64,000 nt of DNA from Capnocytophaga ochracea DSM 7271 (GTDB taxonomy: Bacteria > Bacteroidota > Bacteroidia > Flavobacteriales > Flavobacteriaceae), in the NCBI RefSeq assembly GCF_000023285.1, contig NC_013162.1, positions 1,094,501 through 1,158,500 on the forward strand, written 5' to 3'. The first letter of the stretch is position 1. The number at the start of each line of letters is the position of its first letter. A program made the position numbers and the translations under genes. Shown here piece after piece: positions 49,279 through 57,994 of this stretch. Under the pieces are notes generated by a model. That model saw only the letters and a list, made by a program, of their open reading frames with translations. It was not told the DNA's origin and did no database searches.

Positions 49279-50223
49279 ATGGAACATTCACACCACCAAC
49301 ACGACCATCATCACCACGGTCACGACCACCATCATCACACCGTAACTGACCTCAGTACTCTCAATCGTGCCTTCTACGTAGGCATTGGGTTGAATTTACT
49401 CTACACAATTATTGAGTTTGCAGTAGGCTTTCGCGTCGATTCCTTAGCACTTATCTCCGATGCAAGTCATAATCTAAGCGATGTTGCCAGTTTAGTGATT
49501 TCACTTATCGGTATGAAACTCACCCATCGCACCGCTACTCAGCTCTATACCTATGGCTACAAAAAAGCATCTATTCTCGCATCGCTCATCAATGCGGTAC
49601 TACTGATGTATATTGTGATAAAAATCTTTATCGAAGCCTTCGAGCGTCTTGCTAATCCACCCGAAATGGTAGGTTCAGCAATTATGCTTACAGCTTTTAT
49701 AGGAGTAATAATCAATGCCGTTTCAGCATTCCTATTCTACAAAGGACAGAAGACAGATATCAATGTCAAAGGGGCTTTTCTGCACCTAATGCTCGATGCT
49801 TTGGTATCGGTAGGGGTAATTATCTCAGGGGCAATTGTATATTTTACCGGTTGGAACTTAGCCGACCCTATCAGTAGTTTTATGGTAGGTATTGTGATTC
49901 TGTTCTCCACTTGGGGATTGCTCAAAGAAAGTGTAAAACTCATTTTAGATGGAGTGCCTCACGACATCGATAAGGAGCATATACAGCATCTTATAGAAGA
50001 GCACCCAATGATAGAGAGTGTACATCACTTGCATATTTGGGCGCTCAGTAGCTTACAGAACGCTCTTACGGCTCATATTGTACTGAAAGAGTGTATTACG
50101 CTTAAAGAATTTATGAATATTAAAGCCGAGTTAAAGCACAAACTCTCACACGAAGGGATTACCCACAGCACTTTTGAAATAGACACCGATAATTGCCACT
50201 GCGAAGAAGAAAAATGTAATTAA
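49279..50223 (+). CDS. Cation diffusion facilitator, zinc/metal efflux
   Basis: A 314-residue inner-membrane antiporter exporting divalent metal, probably zinc. A His-rich N-terminus (many HH and HDHH clusters in residues 2-20) suggests metal binding. Six membrane helices follow. The transport-site motifs are SDASHNLSD (about 72-80) in helix 2 and HLMLDALVSV (about 175) in helix 5. The C-terminal cytoplasmic domain (HLHIWALSSLQNALTAHIV) closes it. No metal-sensing regulator is adjacent. Confidence 0.92.
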   Translation: MEHSHHQHDHHHHGHDHHHHTVTDLSTLNRAFYVGIGLNLLYTIIEFAVGFRVDSLALISDASHNLSDVASLVISLIGMKLTHRTATQLYTYGYKKASILASLINAVLLMYIVIKIFIEAFERLANPPEMVGSAIMLTAFIGVIINAVSAFLFYKGQKTDINVKGAFLHLMLDALVSVGVIISGAIVYFTGWNLADPISSFMVGIVILFSTWGLLKESVKLILDGVPHDIDKEHIQHLIEEHPMIESVHHLHIWALSSLQNALTAHIVLKECITLKEFMNIKAELKHKLSHEGITHSTFEIDTDNCHCEEEKCN

Positions 50224-50262
50224 TTCCAGTAATGCCAATAATACCAGTAAAACCAATAATTA
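50224..50262. repeat. 9-bp-type repeat on the left of the four-helix-bundle gene
   Basis: CCAGTAATGCCAATAATACC and further AGTAAAACCAATAATTAG, an inverted relative of the repeat at 50691-50736 on the other side of the gene at 50281-50664. Confidence 0.7.
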
Positions 50263-50280
50263 GAAGATTAAAATTAGAGT

Positions 50281-50664
50281 ATGAAAGAAAATATTTTGAA
50301 AACAAAAAGTCTTGATTTTGCTATTAGAATAGTAAATCTTTATAAATATTTATACGAAAGTAAGAAAGAATTTGTGCTTTCTAAGCAAATATTGCGCAGT
50401 GGTACTTCTGTAGGGGCAATGATATGTGAAGCCGAACATTCTGAAAGTGCTGCTGACTTTGTACATAAAATAGCTATATCACAAAAAGAAATAAATGAGA
50501 CGCTCTATTGGTTAGAACTTTTATGTAAGACAAATTATATTACAGCTAATGAATTTGAAAGTATCAAAGAAGATGCTATAGAAGTAGCTAAAATAATATC
50601 AAGCAGTATAAAAACAGCTAAAAACAATATTAAAGCAAAAGCTAATAGCCTAAATAAACAATAA
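50281..50664 (+). CDS. Four-helix-bundle protein, 23S rRNA intervening-sequence (IVP) family
   Basis: A 127-residue all-helical protein. Conserved features of the family are KSLDFAIRIVNLYKYLYESK at the start, LSKQILRSGTSVGAMICEAE, and NETLYWLELL. Known relatives are encoded inside hairpin-forming intervening sequences of 23S rRNA genes, and the fold resembles Avd, the accessory protein of diversity-generating retroelements. Here it stands free in an intergenic position and is flanked by inverted copies of a short repeat. A second family member is at 63404-63781. Function is unknown. Confidence 0.85.
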   Translation: MKENILKTKSLDFAIRIVNLYKYLYESKKEFVLSKQILRSGTSVGAMICEAEHSESAADFVHKIAISQKEINETLYWLELLCKTNYITANEFESIKEDAIEVAKIISSSIKTAKNNIKAKANSLNKQ

Positions 50665-50681
50665 ACTACTATATAAAATCA

Positions 50682-51302
50682 CTATTTATTACTAGTATTA
50701 CTGGCATTATTGGCATTATTGGCATTACTGGTATTAGAAAGGATTCCGCCACTAAGGGCAAACTCCATTGCTTTTTGGGAAGAGAAACCTTCGGCAGGCT
50801 TTATGTTATCTTTGGAAGTAACAATCACCCAACCAGAAATAGCATACGAATGCGGAAGATAAACACTTACCATTTCGCTGAGTTCAGCAAAATCCATAGA
50901 AGGTTGGGTAAGGAACCCAATGCGCCATATTTCGGGCGTTTCATTCACTTTTACCCATACCGGATTAGTAAGCTTGCGTTTGTCACCTACAAAAGAAGCT
51001 AAAATATCTTTAATAGAAGAATAAATAATCTTTACACCGGGAATATGAGCTACTAAATAATCTAATAGTCCCACGAACAGTTTCCCTAAAATCAGTCGAC
51101 TACCAATAAAACCAATAATAGCAGTACCAAGTAAAACCAAAGCAAAAACTAACCCTGGGTAAGCCTTTGAAATATCAGGCACAAGGTTATCTACACTCTT
51201 GAATATCGACCAGATAATCCAGATAGTAGCACTCAGCGGACCTATGATAAGTATCCCTTGAAAAAAGTATTTGATAAAGGTACTGAAATAATTCTTTGAC
51301 AT
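50682..51302 (-). CDS. DUF502 membrane protein with Asn-rich repeat-encoded tail
   Basis: A 206-residue protein with two membrane helices (about 10-32 and 45-70) and a DUF502 domain typical through GFLTQPSMDFAELSEMVSVY and LPHSYAISGWVIVTSKDNI. It normally would end near GGIL. Instead the C-terminus runs SNTSNANNANNASNTSNK, which is encoded by the 9-bp GGCATTATT repeat also seen in intergenic regions. The function of DUF502 is unknown. It is 11 bp downstream of glsA in the same direction. Confidence 0.83.
   Translation of the reverse strand: MSKNYFSTFIKYFFQGILIIGPLSATIWIIWSIFKSVDNLVPDISKAYPGLVFALVLLGTAIIGFIGSRLILGKLFVGLLDYLVAHIPGVKIIYSSIKDILASFVGDKRKLTNPVWVKVNETPEIWRIGFLTQPSMDFAELSEMVSVYLPHSYAISGWVIVTSKDNIKPAEGFSSQKAMEFALSGGILSNTSNANNANNASNTSNK
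50691..50736 (-). repeat. 9-bp tandem repeat in the 3' end of the DUF502 gene
   Basis: Units of GGCATTATT/GGCATTACT repeat about five times. They encode the Asn-rich tail of the DUF502 protein in the minus-strand frame. The same repeats occur in gaps near 14826, 22163, 40241 and 56658. Confidence 0.8.
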
Positions 51303-51313
51303 ATATTTTATTA

Positions 51314-52228
51314 CTAAAAAATAGAAGTATGTGTTTGTGCGGTAAACTCTTCTAAGAACTTCATTCCTCTATACGAATTCCCTTTGTTATTAAGTTTCGG
51401 ACTCCATACTGCAATGCTATATTGATTAGGCAAAAGAGCTACAATACCACCTCCTACACCGCTTTTACCTGGTAGTCCCACCTTAAAAGCAAACTCTCCC
51501 GACTCATCATAGAAACCGCACGTTTGCATCAAAGCGTTTACCCGTTTAGTACAAGTTTCAGTAAGGATTTGAACTCTATCGTGCATACGGATACCATCGT
51601 TGGCAAGAAACGAGAAGATATATGCCATCGATTTGCAAGTAAGCTCTAATGAACAGAGCTTGAAGTAGAAATTGAGTACCTCAATAGGGTCATTCTCTAT
51701 GTTCCCTAATGATTTGATATAATAACATAAGGCAAAATTGCGATATCCTACTGATTTCTCCGACTCGGCTACTAATATAGAGTAATTAATACTATCATCA
51801 TTAGCTAATTCTCTTACAAAAGTTAAGAAATCGGCTTGAGCATCTTCCAAGATAGAAAGGAGAATATCACAAACTACAATAGCCCCTGAATTGATAAGAG
51901 GGTTACGTGGAATACCGTTATCGGCTTCTAACTGTATTAATGAATTGAATGAAGTGCCCGAAGGTTCTACATCTACACGTCGCCATAGTTGGTCGCCTAT
52001 AATACTATACGCTAACGAAAGCGCTAATACCTTAGAAATACTCTGTGCTGAAAACTTTTCATCGCAATCACCAATTCCATACGATTGTTTGTTCAGGCTA
52101 TAAAAATATACCCCAAACTTATCGGGGTTCACTTGTGCCAATTCTGGGATATAAGTAGGAACTTTACCTAAATTATCAGCAGATAAAACAGATTGATATA
52201 TAGTGTCAATTATTTTAGAATATTTCAT
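51314..52228 (-). CDS. glsA: Glutaminase A
   Basis: A 304-residue serine-dependent beta-lactamase-like amidase hydrolysing glutamine to glutamate and ammonia. The catalytic Ser-x-x-Lys is at 63-66 within FSAQSISKVLALSLAY. Other family blocks are NPLINSGAIVVCDILL and the glycine-rich GLPGKSGVGGGIVALLPNQY, which shapes the active site. Length matches E. coli GlsA (about 308). It lies 6 bp after gldE on the same strand, in the place where gldD is often found in relatives. Confidence 0.93.
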   Translation of the reverse strand: MKYSKIIDTIYQSVLSADNLGKVPTYIPELAQVNPDKFGVYFYSLNKQSYGIGDCDEKFSAQSISKVLALSLAYSIIGDQLWRRVDVEPSGTSFNSLIQLEADNGIPRNPLINSGAIVVCDILLSILEDAQADFLTFVRELANDDSINYSILVAESEKSVGYRNFALCYYIKSLGNIENDPIEVLNFYFKLCSLELTCKSMAYIFSFLANDGIRMHDRVQILTETCTKRVNALMQTCGFYDESGEFAFKVGLPGKSGVGGGIVALLPNQYSIAVWSPKLNNKGNSYRGMKFLEEFTAQTHTSIF

Positions 52229-52234
52229 ATGTAT

Positions 52235-53563
52235 TTATTGGGGATTATTCGTTCTAATGATTTTGATTTGCTTGATACGTTTCTTGTCAAAAGCTTCTAC
52301 AATGAATTTATAGTTGCCAAAGAGAATAGGAGTTCCTTTCTGAGGAAAGTTGCCCGAAATCTCTAAGAGAAAGCCTGCAAGCGTTTCGGCATCACCGCGA
52401 TTCTCGTCAAATAGAGCCTCTTCTTCATCAGTAAATTCAAGAATGCGATAGAAGTCCTTCAATACCGTTTTTCCTTCAAAAATAAAGACATTATCATTGA
52501 TTTTGAAGTGTGTTACATCTTCATCGTCAAACTCATCGTTGATATTTCCCACAATCTCTTCTATGATATCCTCTAAGGTAATCACTCCACAAGTACCACC
52601 GTACTCATCTACTACAACAGCGAGGTGTATCTTCTTCTCTTGAAACTCGCTCAACAAATCGTCTAATTTCTTGTTTTCGGGAACGAAGAAAGCATTGCGT
52701 TTCACACTATTCCAGTCGAAATCAGTTTTGTCTAAATGTGGCAAGAGGTCTTTGATGTAAATTACCCCTGTAATATGGTCTAAATTCTCGTGGTATACGG
52801 GAATGCGCGAATAGCCTATCGCCACGATTTCGTTTAGCAACTCCTGATATGAGAGCTCTTCGCTGAGAGCAAAGATATCTACACGGGGTACCATTACTTC
52901 GCGGGTTTCGGTATTGCCAAAAGAAACAATACCCTCTAATATCTTCTTTTCCTCGTTGGTGGTATCTTCTTCGGAGGCGAGTTCTAAGGCTTGCGAGAGT
53001 TGTCCTACTGAAATATTGCTTTTCTGCTTGCCCAATTTTTTTTGTATCCATACGGTAAAGTTTTTCATCGGCATACTGATGGGCGTAAAGAAGGAGTCGA
53101 GGATATAAATGAAGTAAGCTACGCGCTGTGAAAACAAAATATTGTTGCGATTGGCGTAGATTTTAGGTAGGATTTCACCGCAGAGCAAAAGCACAAAGGT
53201 AACCACACCCACATCGAGTACTGCCCGTACCCAAGGAGTTGTAATTCCCCCGAAGAGGAAGTCGCCTAAATCTACAAAGAGGAGTACGATAGAGATGTTT
53301 ACCAAGTTATTGGCAATAAGTACCGTTGCCAATAGCTTTTTAGGATTCTCTGTGAGCTTGGCTATAATATTGCCGGTAGGCGTTTTTTCTTCTTTGAGTG
53401 TTTCAATCTCAGCAGGAGTAAGCGAAAAGAGAGCTACCTCAGCTCCTGAGATAAGAGCAGAGCAGAATAATAATAGTATAAACACTGCAAATTGAATAAC
53501 GATACCCACGTCAATGCTTAAAAAAGGCATTAATGAGAGTACCGACAAAGGTTCTGTTTCCAA
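52235..53563 (-). CDS. gldE: Gliding motility-associated protein GldE
   Basis: A 442-residue membrane protein of the HlyC/CorC (CNNM) family. N-terminal membrane helices (about 20-45, 75-100, 110-130) form the CNNM domain. Two CBS repeats follow (GYSRIPVYHENLDHITGVIY, then KKIHLAVVVDEYGGTCGVIT), then a CorC_HlyC C-terminal domain. It is homologous to GldE of Flavobacterium johnsoniae, which accompanies gldD in gliding and type IX secretion. It is transcribed after ssb (23 bp) and mutY. Confidence 0.87.
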   Translation of the reverse strand: METEPLSVLSLMPFLSIDVGIVIQFAVFILLLFCSALISGAEVALFSLTPAEIETLKEEKTPTGNIIAKLTENPKKLLATVLIANNLVNISIVLLFVDLGDFLFGGITTPWVRAVLDVGVVTFVLLLCGEILPKIYANRNNILFSQRVAYFIYILDSFFTPISMPMKNFTVWIQKKLGKQKSNISVGQLSQALELASEEDTTNEEKKILEGIVSFGNTETREVMVPRVDIFALSEELSYQELLNEIVAIGYSRIPVYHENLDHITGVIYIKDLLPHLDKTDFDWNSVKRNAFFVPENKKLDDLLSEFQEKKIHLAVVVDEYGGTCGVITLEDIIEEIVGNINDEFDDEDVTHFKINDNVFIFEGKTVLKDFYRILEFTDEEEALFDENRGDAETLAGFLLEISGNFPQKGTPILFGNYKFIVEAFDKKRIKQIKIIRTNNPQ

Positions 53564-53586
53564 AATATTATTATTTCGTTACACAT

Positions 53587-54009
53587 TTAGAAAGGAGGCT
53601 CGGTGCTTACGGGCGGTTCAGGAGCCTTAGGTTCAGCTGTTTTAAGAGCTGGTTTAGGTTGCCCATCACGTTTAGGATTTGGTAGGAAAGTTACATCGGA
53701 AGCGTGGATTTCAGTTGTTTGGCGCATCACGCCGTCTTCCGTTTGCCATTTACGTGTTTTGATGCGCCCTTCGACATAGATAAGGTCGCCTTTGTGAGTG
53801 TATTTCTCTACGAGTTCTGCCAGCTTGTTGCGTACGATAACAGTATGCCATTCGGTACTGCTAATGCGCTCGTTGGTAGCGCGATTGGTATACTCATCAT
53901 CAGTGGCTAAGGGGAACTGACCAATGCAGTTACCTTCGCTGAAATAGGTAAGCTTCACAACATCTCCCATACGACCTATGAGAATAACTTTATTTAAAGT
54001 TCCGTTCAT
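53587..54009 (-). CDS. ssb: Single-stranded DNA-binding protein
   Basis: Start set at 54009 (MNGTLNKVILIGRMGDVVKL). Upstream in-frame codons lie in an AT-rich intergenic sequence. The 140-residue protein has an OB fold to about residue 105 (VILIGRMGD, EWHTVIVRNKLAELVEKYTH, GDLIYVEGRIKTRKW), a Pro-rich linker, and the acidic-hydrophobic tip EPPF, which is the usual docking peptide for SSB partners. It is 62 bp after mutY and 23 bp before gldE, a gene order common in Flavobacteriaceae. Confidence 0.92.
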   Translation of the reverse strand: MNGTLNKVILIGRMGDVVKLTYFSEGNCIGQFPLATDDEYTNRATNERISSTEWHTVIVRNKLAELVEKYTHKGDLIYVEGRIKTRKWQTEDGVMRQTTEIHASDVTFLPNPKRDGQPKPALKTAEPKAPEPPVSTEPPF

Positions 54010-54071
54010 TGATATATAAATATAAAGTTGATAATCTAAATATTCTCCAAAAGTACGACAAAATTTTAAAA

Positions 54072-55124
54072 CTACCAAAATTTGGTAATGAAATTTGCAG
54101 TGAGAGCTGATACGGGATAGCTGTGTATGTCAGTGATAAGTATGCTATTATCAAGGAGTTCGGTGGTGGTAACTATCCAAAAAGAAGTATAAATATGCTG
54201 GTGAGTGAGTTTGTGGATTACAGGCATTTCGTTGTACAAACTCACGGTAGCAGAGGGTAAGATAGAGGCTATTTCTTCGGTAGTAGCAGGAGCGTGGGTT
54301 TCGAGTAGAGGAAACTCATAGAGTCCGTGCCAGATATCTTTGCCTTTGCGCTTTTGCAAAAGGGTTTGTCCGTAAGGATTGAGCCATACGAGATAGTTGA
54401 AATAGCGTTTTTTAATAGTGATTTTCTTGATTTTTACGGGTAGGACGTCCACCTGCTGATGATGAAAAGCCCAACAGTGGTCACGTAATACACAATTTGC
54501 ACAATCGGGACTCTGGGGAGTGCACTGCAAGGCACCGAACTCCATTAGGGCTTGGTTATAAGTGCCGGGGTTGTGCTTGTCTAAACATTCGTAAGCTAAT
54601 GCTTTGAACTCTTTGGCACCTTGTGGACTGTTAATAGGTGTTGCAATACCAAAAAGACGAGAGAGCACACGGTATACATTACCATCGACTACGGCACAAG
54701 GTTCGTTATAACAAAAGGAAGCAATGGCACTTGCGGTATAATCGCCTATACCTTTGAGTTTTACAAGTTCTTTATAGGTTTTGGGGAAGACACCTCCCAA
54801 TTCAGTAGCGATATATTGCGCTGTGTGGTGTAGATTCTTAGCGCGTGAGTAATAGCCTAAGCCCTGCCATAGTTTGAGTACTTCTTCTTCGGGGGCATTG
54901 GCTAAATCGGTGACGGTAGGGTACCGACTGATAAAACGCTGGTAGTAAGGCAGACCTTGCACTACGCGCGTTTGCTGTAAAATCACTTCGGAGAGCCACA
55001 CCTTATAGGGATTAGCGGTGCCACGCCAAGGCAAAGACCTTTGCGCAACTTTATACCAAGAAGTTAGTTTGTTGATGAGCCAATTTGTCAATTTGTGAAT
55101 TTTAGGAGTTAGAAGAGTGTGCAA
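54072..55124 (-). CDS. mutY: A/G-specific adenine DNA glycosylase
   Basis: A 350-residue DNA repair enzyme removing A opposite 8-oxoG. The helix-hairpin-helix is LVKLKGIGDYTASAIASF with the catalytic Asp in VVDGNVYRV. The base-flipping Glu is in SEVILQQTRV. The four Cys of the [4Fe-4S] cluster follow C-x6-C-x2-C-x5-C in CTPQSPDCANCVLRDHC. The C-terminal NUDIX-like domain (VWLNPYGQTLLQKRKGKDIW) recognises 8-oxoG. It is the first of the probable run mutY-ssb-gldE-glsA-DUF502. Confidence 0.95.
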   Translation of the reverse strand: MHTLLTPKIHKLTNWLINKLTSWYKVAQRSLPWRGTANPYKVWLSEVILQQTRVVQGLPYYQRFISRYPTVTDLANAPEEEVLKLWQGLGYYSRAKNLHHTAQYIATELGGVFPKTYKELVKLKGIGDYTASAIASFCYNEPCAVVDGNVYRVLSRLFGIATPINSPQGAKEFKALAYECLDKHNPGTYNQALMEFGALQCTPQSPDCANCVLRDHCWAFHHQQVDVLPVKIKKITIKKRYFNYLVWLNPYGQTLLQKRKGKDIWHGLYEFPLLETHAPATTEEIASILPSATVSLYNEMPVIHKLTHQHIYTSFWIVTTTELLDNSILITDIHSYPVSALTANFITKFW

Positions 55125-55148
55125 AGGGGCGCAAAAGCGACAACGTTG

Positions 55149-55349
55149 CTAATTTTCTAATTTCTCGGTATTTTCTTTTTTCTTGTCGGTATCGTTATTC
55201 TCTTTGGTAGCCTCTTTGAACTCGCGAATACCTGTGCCGAGACCGCGCATTAATTCGGGAATTTTCTTGCCTCCAAAGAGCAACAATATAAGAGCTACAA
55301 TGATGACTACTTGCCAGGGACCTACTACCCCTAAAAATATACTTAGCAT
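55149..55349 (-). CDS. tatA: Sec-independent translocase protein TatA
   Basis: 66 residues: a short N-terminal membrane helix (GPWQVVIIVALILLLFGGKK), a hinge, an amphipathic helix (PELMRGLGTGIREFKEATKE) and a charged tail. This is the TatA/E layout; the protein forms the variable pore of twin-arginine translocation in the inner membrane. It lies 24 bp upstream of mutY. No tatC or tatB is in the window. Confidence 0.92.
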   Translation of the reverse strand: MLSIFLGVVGPWQVVIIVALILLLFGGKKIPELMRGLGTGIREFKEATKENNDTDKKKENTEKLEN

Positions 55350-55479
55350 AGTTATTAGATTTTAGTTGTTAGTTATTAGTGATTAGGTATGTCGGAATTG
55401 TCAAACTTGTCGGACAATTCTGAACAAAGAAATATAATAGTGCAAAATTACAAAACTTTTTTGAATTGACAATCTTTTT

Positions 55480-56469
55480 CTAACGACTAAATTCTATCGA
55501 CTTGATAATGGCTTCGAGTTCGAAGAGCATATCGCGTTTGGCAACGCCTGGTGCATATAAAAAACCTTCGGCTACTACCAGGCGGTTATGAGCTTTGTCT
55601 TCAATAATATAATTGATATAAGGGCCTCCAAGGGCGAAATCTTTTACTTCCCACAAGCCTTTGCTTTCAATGGTTTTTCGTCCTTTTATCTTCGTTTCGC
55701 TGATGCTGGGAGCTAAATAGGTTTCGGTAACCATATACATACCTTCTTTGGGGCCTGGAATATATTTTTTGCCTATGGAATCGCGCATCTTTACGATGGT
55801 TTTAGCCCGCCCTTCTTCATCGGCAGGGATACTTCCCAAAGGCATTTCGTAGAGGATAATACTTGCTCTACCGCCTTTGATAGGGCGTTCTATCCAGAAG
55901 AAATTGTCGCCGTATTTTCTCACTTCGTACACGGCGGGCATCACGAATTTGAAGCCTAAGGTTTGTTCTACTTGTTTATCGGTACTGAGTGCTTTTTCGA
56001 AGCGATGGCGTGTTTCTTTGAGGTCGTTGTTCTTGAAGGCAAGGATAAATTGGTTGTGAAATTCTTCGACTTTGCAGGCTATATCGCGCACTTGTTTGCC
56101 TTGTACTTCGCATACCACTTGTGGTTTGGCGTATACATCGTCGCTAATAGTTGCTTCGTTTTTATTACCGCGATGCACAATGAGCACATTGCGACTATTA
56201 CGGGTGTTGCCTTCAAATACTTGTGGGGGCACTTGATGTAACGAAAAGATGGGTTCTTCGGTAGGTAGCCCATCGATAGGGGCGGCGAAGTAACGGCGAA
56301 TGGTATCGCCTACGGCGCCTTCCCAGAGGTCGTTATCGATGACCACGGCGAGGGTGTTGATTTGCCCTACTGAAGAGGGGAGGTAAGTTTCTCCGTTTTT
56401 ATTGTTGCTATTGTTACAACCCAATAGGAGCAAGGAGCAGGCGATGCTTGCAAATAAAAAGCGTTTCAT
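55480..56469 (-). CDS. DUF4837 lipoprotein
   Basis: A 329-residue lipoprotein with signal MKRFLFASIACSLLLLGC (lipid Cys at 18) followed by an Asn/Ser-rich linker. The main domain (LPSSVGQINTLAVVIDNDLW, then FALGGPYINYIIEDKAHNRL) is the DUF4837 family, nearly restricted to Bacteroidota and often close to tatA, mutY and gld genes. Function is unknown. It is probably attached to the periplasmic side of a membrane. Confidence 0.87.
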   Translation of the reverse strand: MKRFLFASIACSLLLLGCNNSNNKNGETYLPSSVGQINTLAVVIDNDLWEGAVGDTIRRYFAAPIDGLPTEEPIFSLHQVPPQVFEGNTRNSRNVLIVHRGNKNEATISDDVYAKPQVVCEVQGKQVRDIACKVEEFHNQFILAFKNNDLKETRHRFEKALSTDKQVEQTLGFKFVMPAVYEVRKYGDNFFWIERPIKGGRASIILYEMPLGSIPADEEGRAKTIVKMRDSIGKKYIPGPKEGMYMVTETYLAPSISETKIKGRKTIESKGLWEVKDFALGGPYINYIIEDKAHNRLVVAEGFLYAPGVAKRDMLFELEAIIKSIEFSR

Positions 56470-56747
56470 AAAAATAACTGATTATTTCTTTATAGGAAAA
56501 GATACAGCTAAAATCGTTCCAAAATCACTTTTTTGGTAAAAAATATTGTTAGATTAGCAATAAGGCCATAGGCCATAGGCCACAGGCAATAGGGGGAGAA
56601 GCGACGGGAAAGGAAAATTAGCAAATTAGAAAATGAGAAAATGGGGTAAAAGCTAATAATACCAGAAATGCCAATAATACCACCAAGGGGAATAGGCGGG
56701 GCGGACTTTTCAGACGAATCGGACAGTTTAGAGGAGGGATTGGAGGT

Positions 56748-57000
56748 TTCGGAAGGAAACGGAAAAGTTCGGAAGATAGCTGAGAGGAGTTTTGGTGAAA
56801 AAAGGGTGTAAGATGGGTGGGGTTAGCTTATAGAGAGCTTATAGGAAGCTTATACGAATCTTGGACGATTGGTATAGGAAGGGTATATAAGTGATTGACT
56901 CATAGTATAATATAGTGACACGAAAAATGTTAAAATCGGGGTTTCGAGGCGAAAGAAAGAAAATCCTCACCCCGTCCCTCTCCCAAGGAGAGGCGGAAAT
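56748..57000 (-). repeat. Conserved intergenic element, copy F of six
   Basis: GGAAGGAAACGGAAAAGTTC, GGTGGGGTTAGC, the inverted TATAAGCT triplet, CGAATCTTGGACGATTGG, GGGTTTCGAGGCG, then CCTCACCCCGTCCCTCTCCC with a C-rich hairpin. A 9-bp-type AATACCAGAAATGCCAATAA lies at about 56658-56677. A C/G hairpin (CCCCCTAG, CCCCC, TTCAAAGGGGGAA) follows at about 57038-57063. The 56470-57273 gap is otherwise empty. Confidence 0.9.
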
Positions 57001-57273
57001 GTAGGGATGGAAAAGAGAAGGTAATGTGGTGAAACATCCCCCTAGCCCCCTTCAAAGGGGGAATGTGGCGACAGTAAAGGGGGAGTGTGGTGACGGAAAG
57101 GAGAAGGGATAATTAAAGAATTAGCAAATTGGGAAATGAGAAAATGGGGTGGTGTGGGGAGGAAATCCCTAAATAATATGTAAATTATTAAGGGGGCAAA
57201 TGGCGCTACTTAGGTAATTGGTAGGCAATGAATAATAGGAATAATTTGTTTAAGGGCTTGAATGGCTAATTTG

Positions 57274-57897
57274 CTACATTGCGAAAATTAGATTTCTGAA
57301 CAATAACAGTAGCGAGAGCTGTGGTATAACCCCAATGAGCCAACTTAAAAACATTAGCCATAAGGACTTCTGGTTGAGGTAAGCTTGTGCTGAAATACAG
57401 GCTCCGCTGAGGAATAAGAAAAAGGCTACTATGTAGGTCATATCTTTTTCTACGGCAATACTGAGCAATACTGAGAAAGTAGTAAGCGCCCCCATTCCCA
57501 TAGCAAACATATTGACTTGCAATCGCAGAAAATGTAAAAAAAGAATTATAAAACAGCTGATGGCTAAGTTCATCACATAGAAGTAGAGGATAGGATAGGG
57601 GTCGATAGGGGTGATGCCGAAAGCTACCCCTAAGAGCATTGCTATATAGCCGTACAAAAGCCATTTTTGTTTTTCTAATGGAATGATAAAAGGGTTCTGC
57701 AACCAGCCTACTACAAACAAGATGAGGTAGATGAGTGTAGGGATAGCAATGGTAACTATCAGTAATAATAGCCACGTAAACTTCATTTGCTCTACCGGGA
57801 GAGGGAAAGGGATATTAAAAAGCACCACCATAGCTCCGTAGATAGGGAACCAGATGGGGTGAGTGAAAAAGGCTATGATATAACTCAAAAAACGCAT
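57274..57897 (-). CDS. Membrane protein of unknown function, six helices
   Basis: Start set at 57897 (MRFLSYIIAFFTHPIWFPIY), after a good promoter; an upstream in-frame ATG would add 27 residues. The 207-residue protein has about six hydrophobic helices, with LPVEQMKFTWLLLLIVTIAI and MLLGVAFGITPIDPYPILYF. The arrangement recalls the small membrane-bound phosphatase-like proteins of Bacteroidota, but I cannot see the PAP2 catalytic motif. No function can be assigned. Confidence 0.7.
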   Translation of the reverse strand: MRFLSYIIAFFTHPIWFPIYGAMVVLFNIPFPLPVEQMKFTWLLLLIVTIAIPTLIYLILFVVGWLQNPFIIPLEKQKWLLYGYIAMLLGVAFGITPIDPYPILYFYVMNLAISCFIILFLHFLRLQVNMFAMGMGALTTFSVLLSIAVEKDMTYIVAFFLFLSGACISAQAYLNQKSLWLMFLSWLIGVIPQLSLLLLFRNLIFAM

Positions 57898-57915
57898 TGT
57901 ATTCTTCTTTTTTTG

Positions 57916-57946
57916 CAAAGGTAGTACAAAATAGCAAAATAGCAAA
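57916..57946 (-). promoter_or_regulatory. Promoter of the membrane protein at 57274
   Basis: On the minus strand TTTG (57946-57943), a 19-bp spacer and TACCTTTG (57923-57916), a full consensus match. The start codon follows 18 bp later. Confidence 0.75.
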
Positions 57947-57960
57947 TTTGAGAAAGAGCA

Positions 57961-57992
57961 AAAAAGCCCCTCGCTCACGCGAGGGGCTTTTT
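57961..57992 (-). terminator. Terminator of the small gene at 57995
   Basis: AAAAAGCCCCTCGC and GCGAGGGGCTTTTT form a perfect stem with a 4-nt loop, directly after the stop codon of the gene at 57995. Confidence 0.88.
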
Positions 57993-57994
57993 AT

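Noticed and set aside
50281-50664. Part of a diversity-generating retroelement because the four-helix-bundle fold resembles Avd.
   Set aside because: No reverse transcriptase, template repeat or variable repeat is in the window.
57266-57775. Second minus-strand ORF of 169 codons overlapping the membrane protein at 57274.
   Set aside because: It is in another frame of the same gene with His/Tyr/Ser-rich text typical of shadow ORFs, while 57274-57897 has membrane helices and a good promoter.
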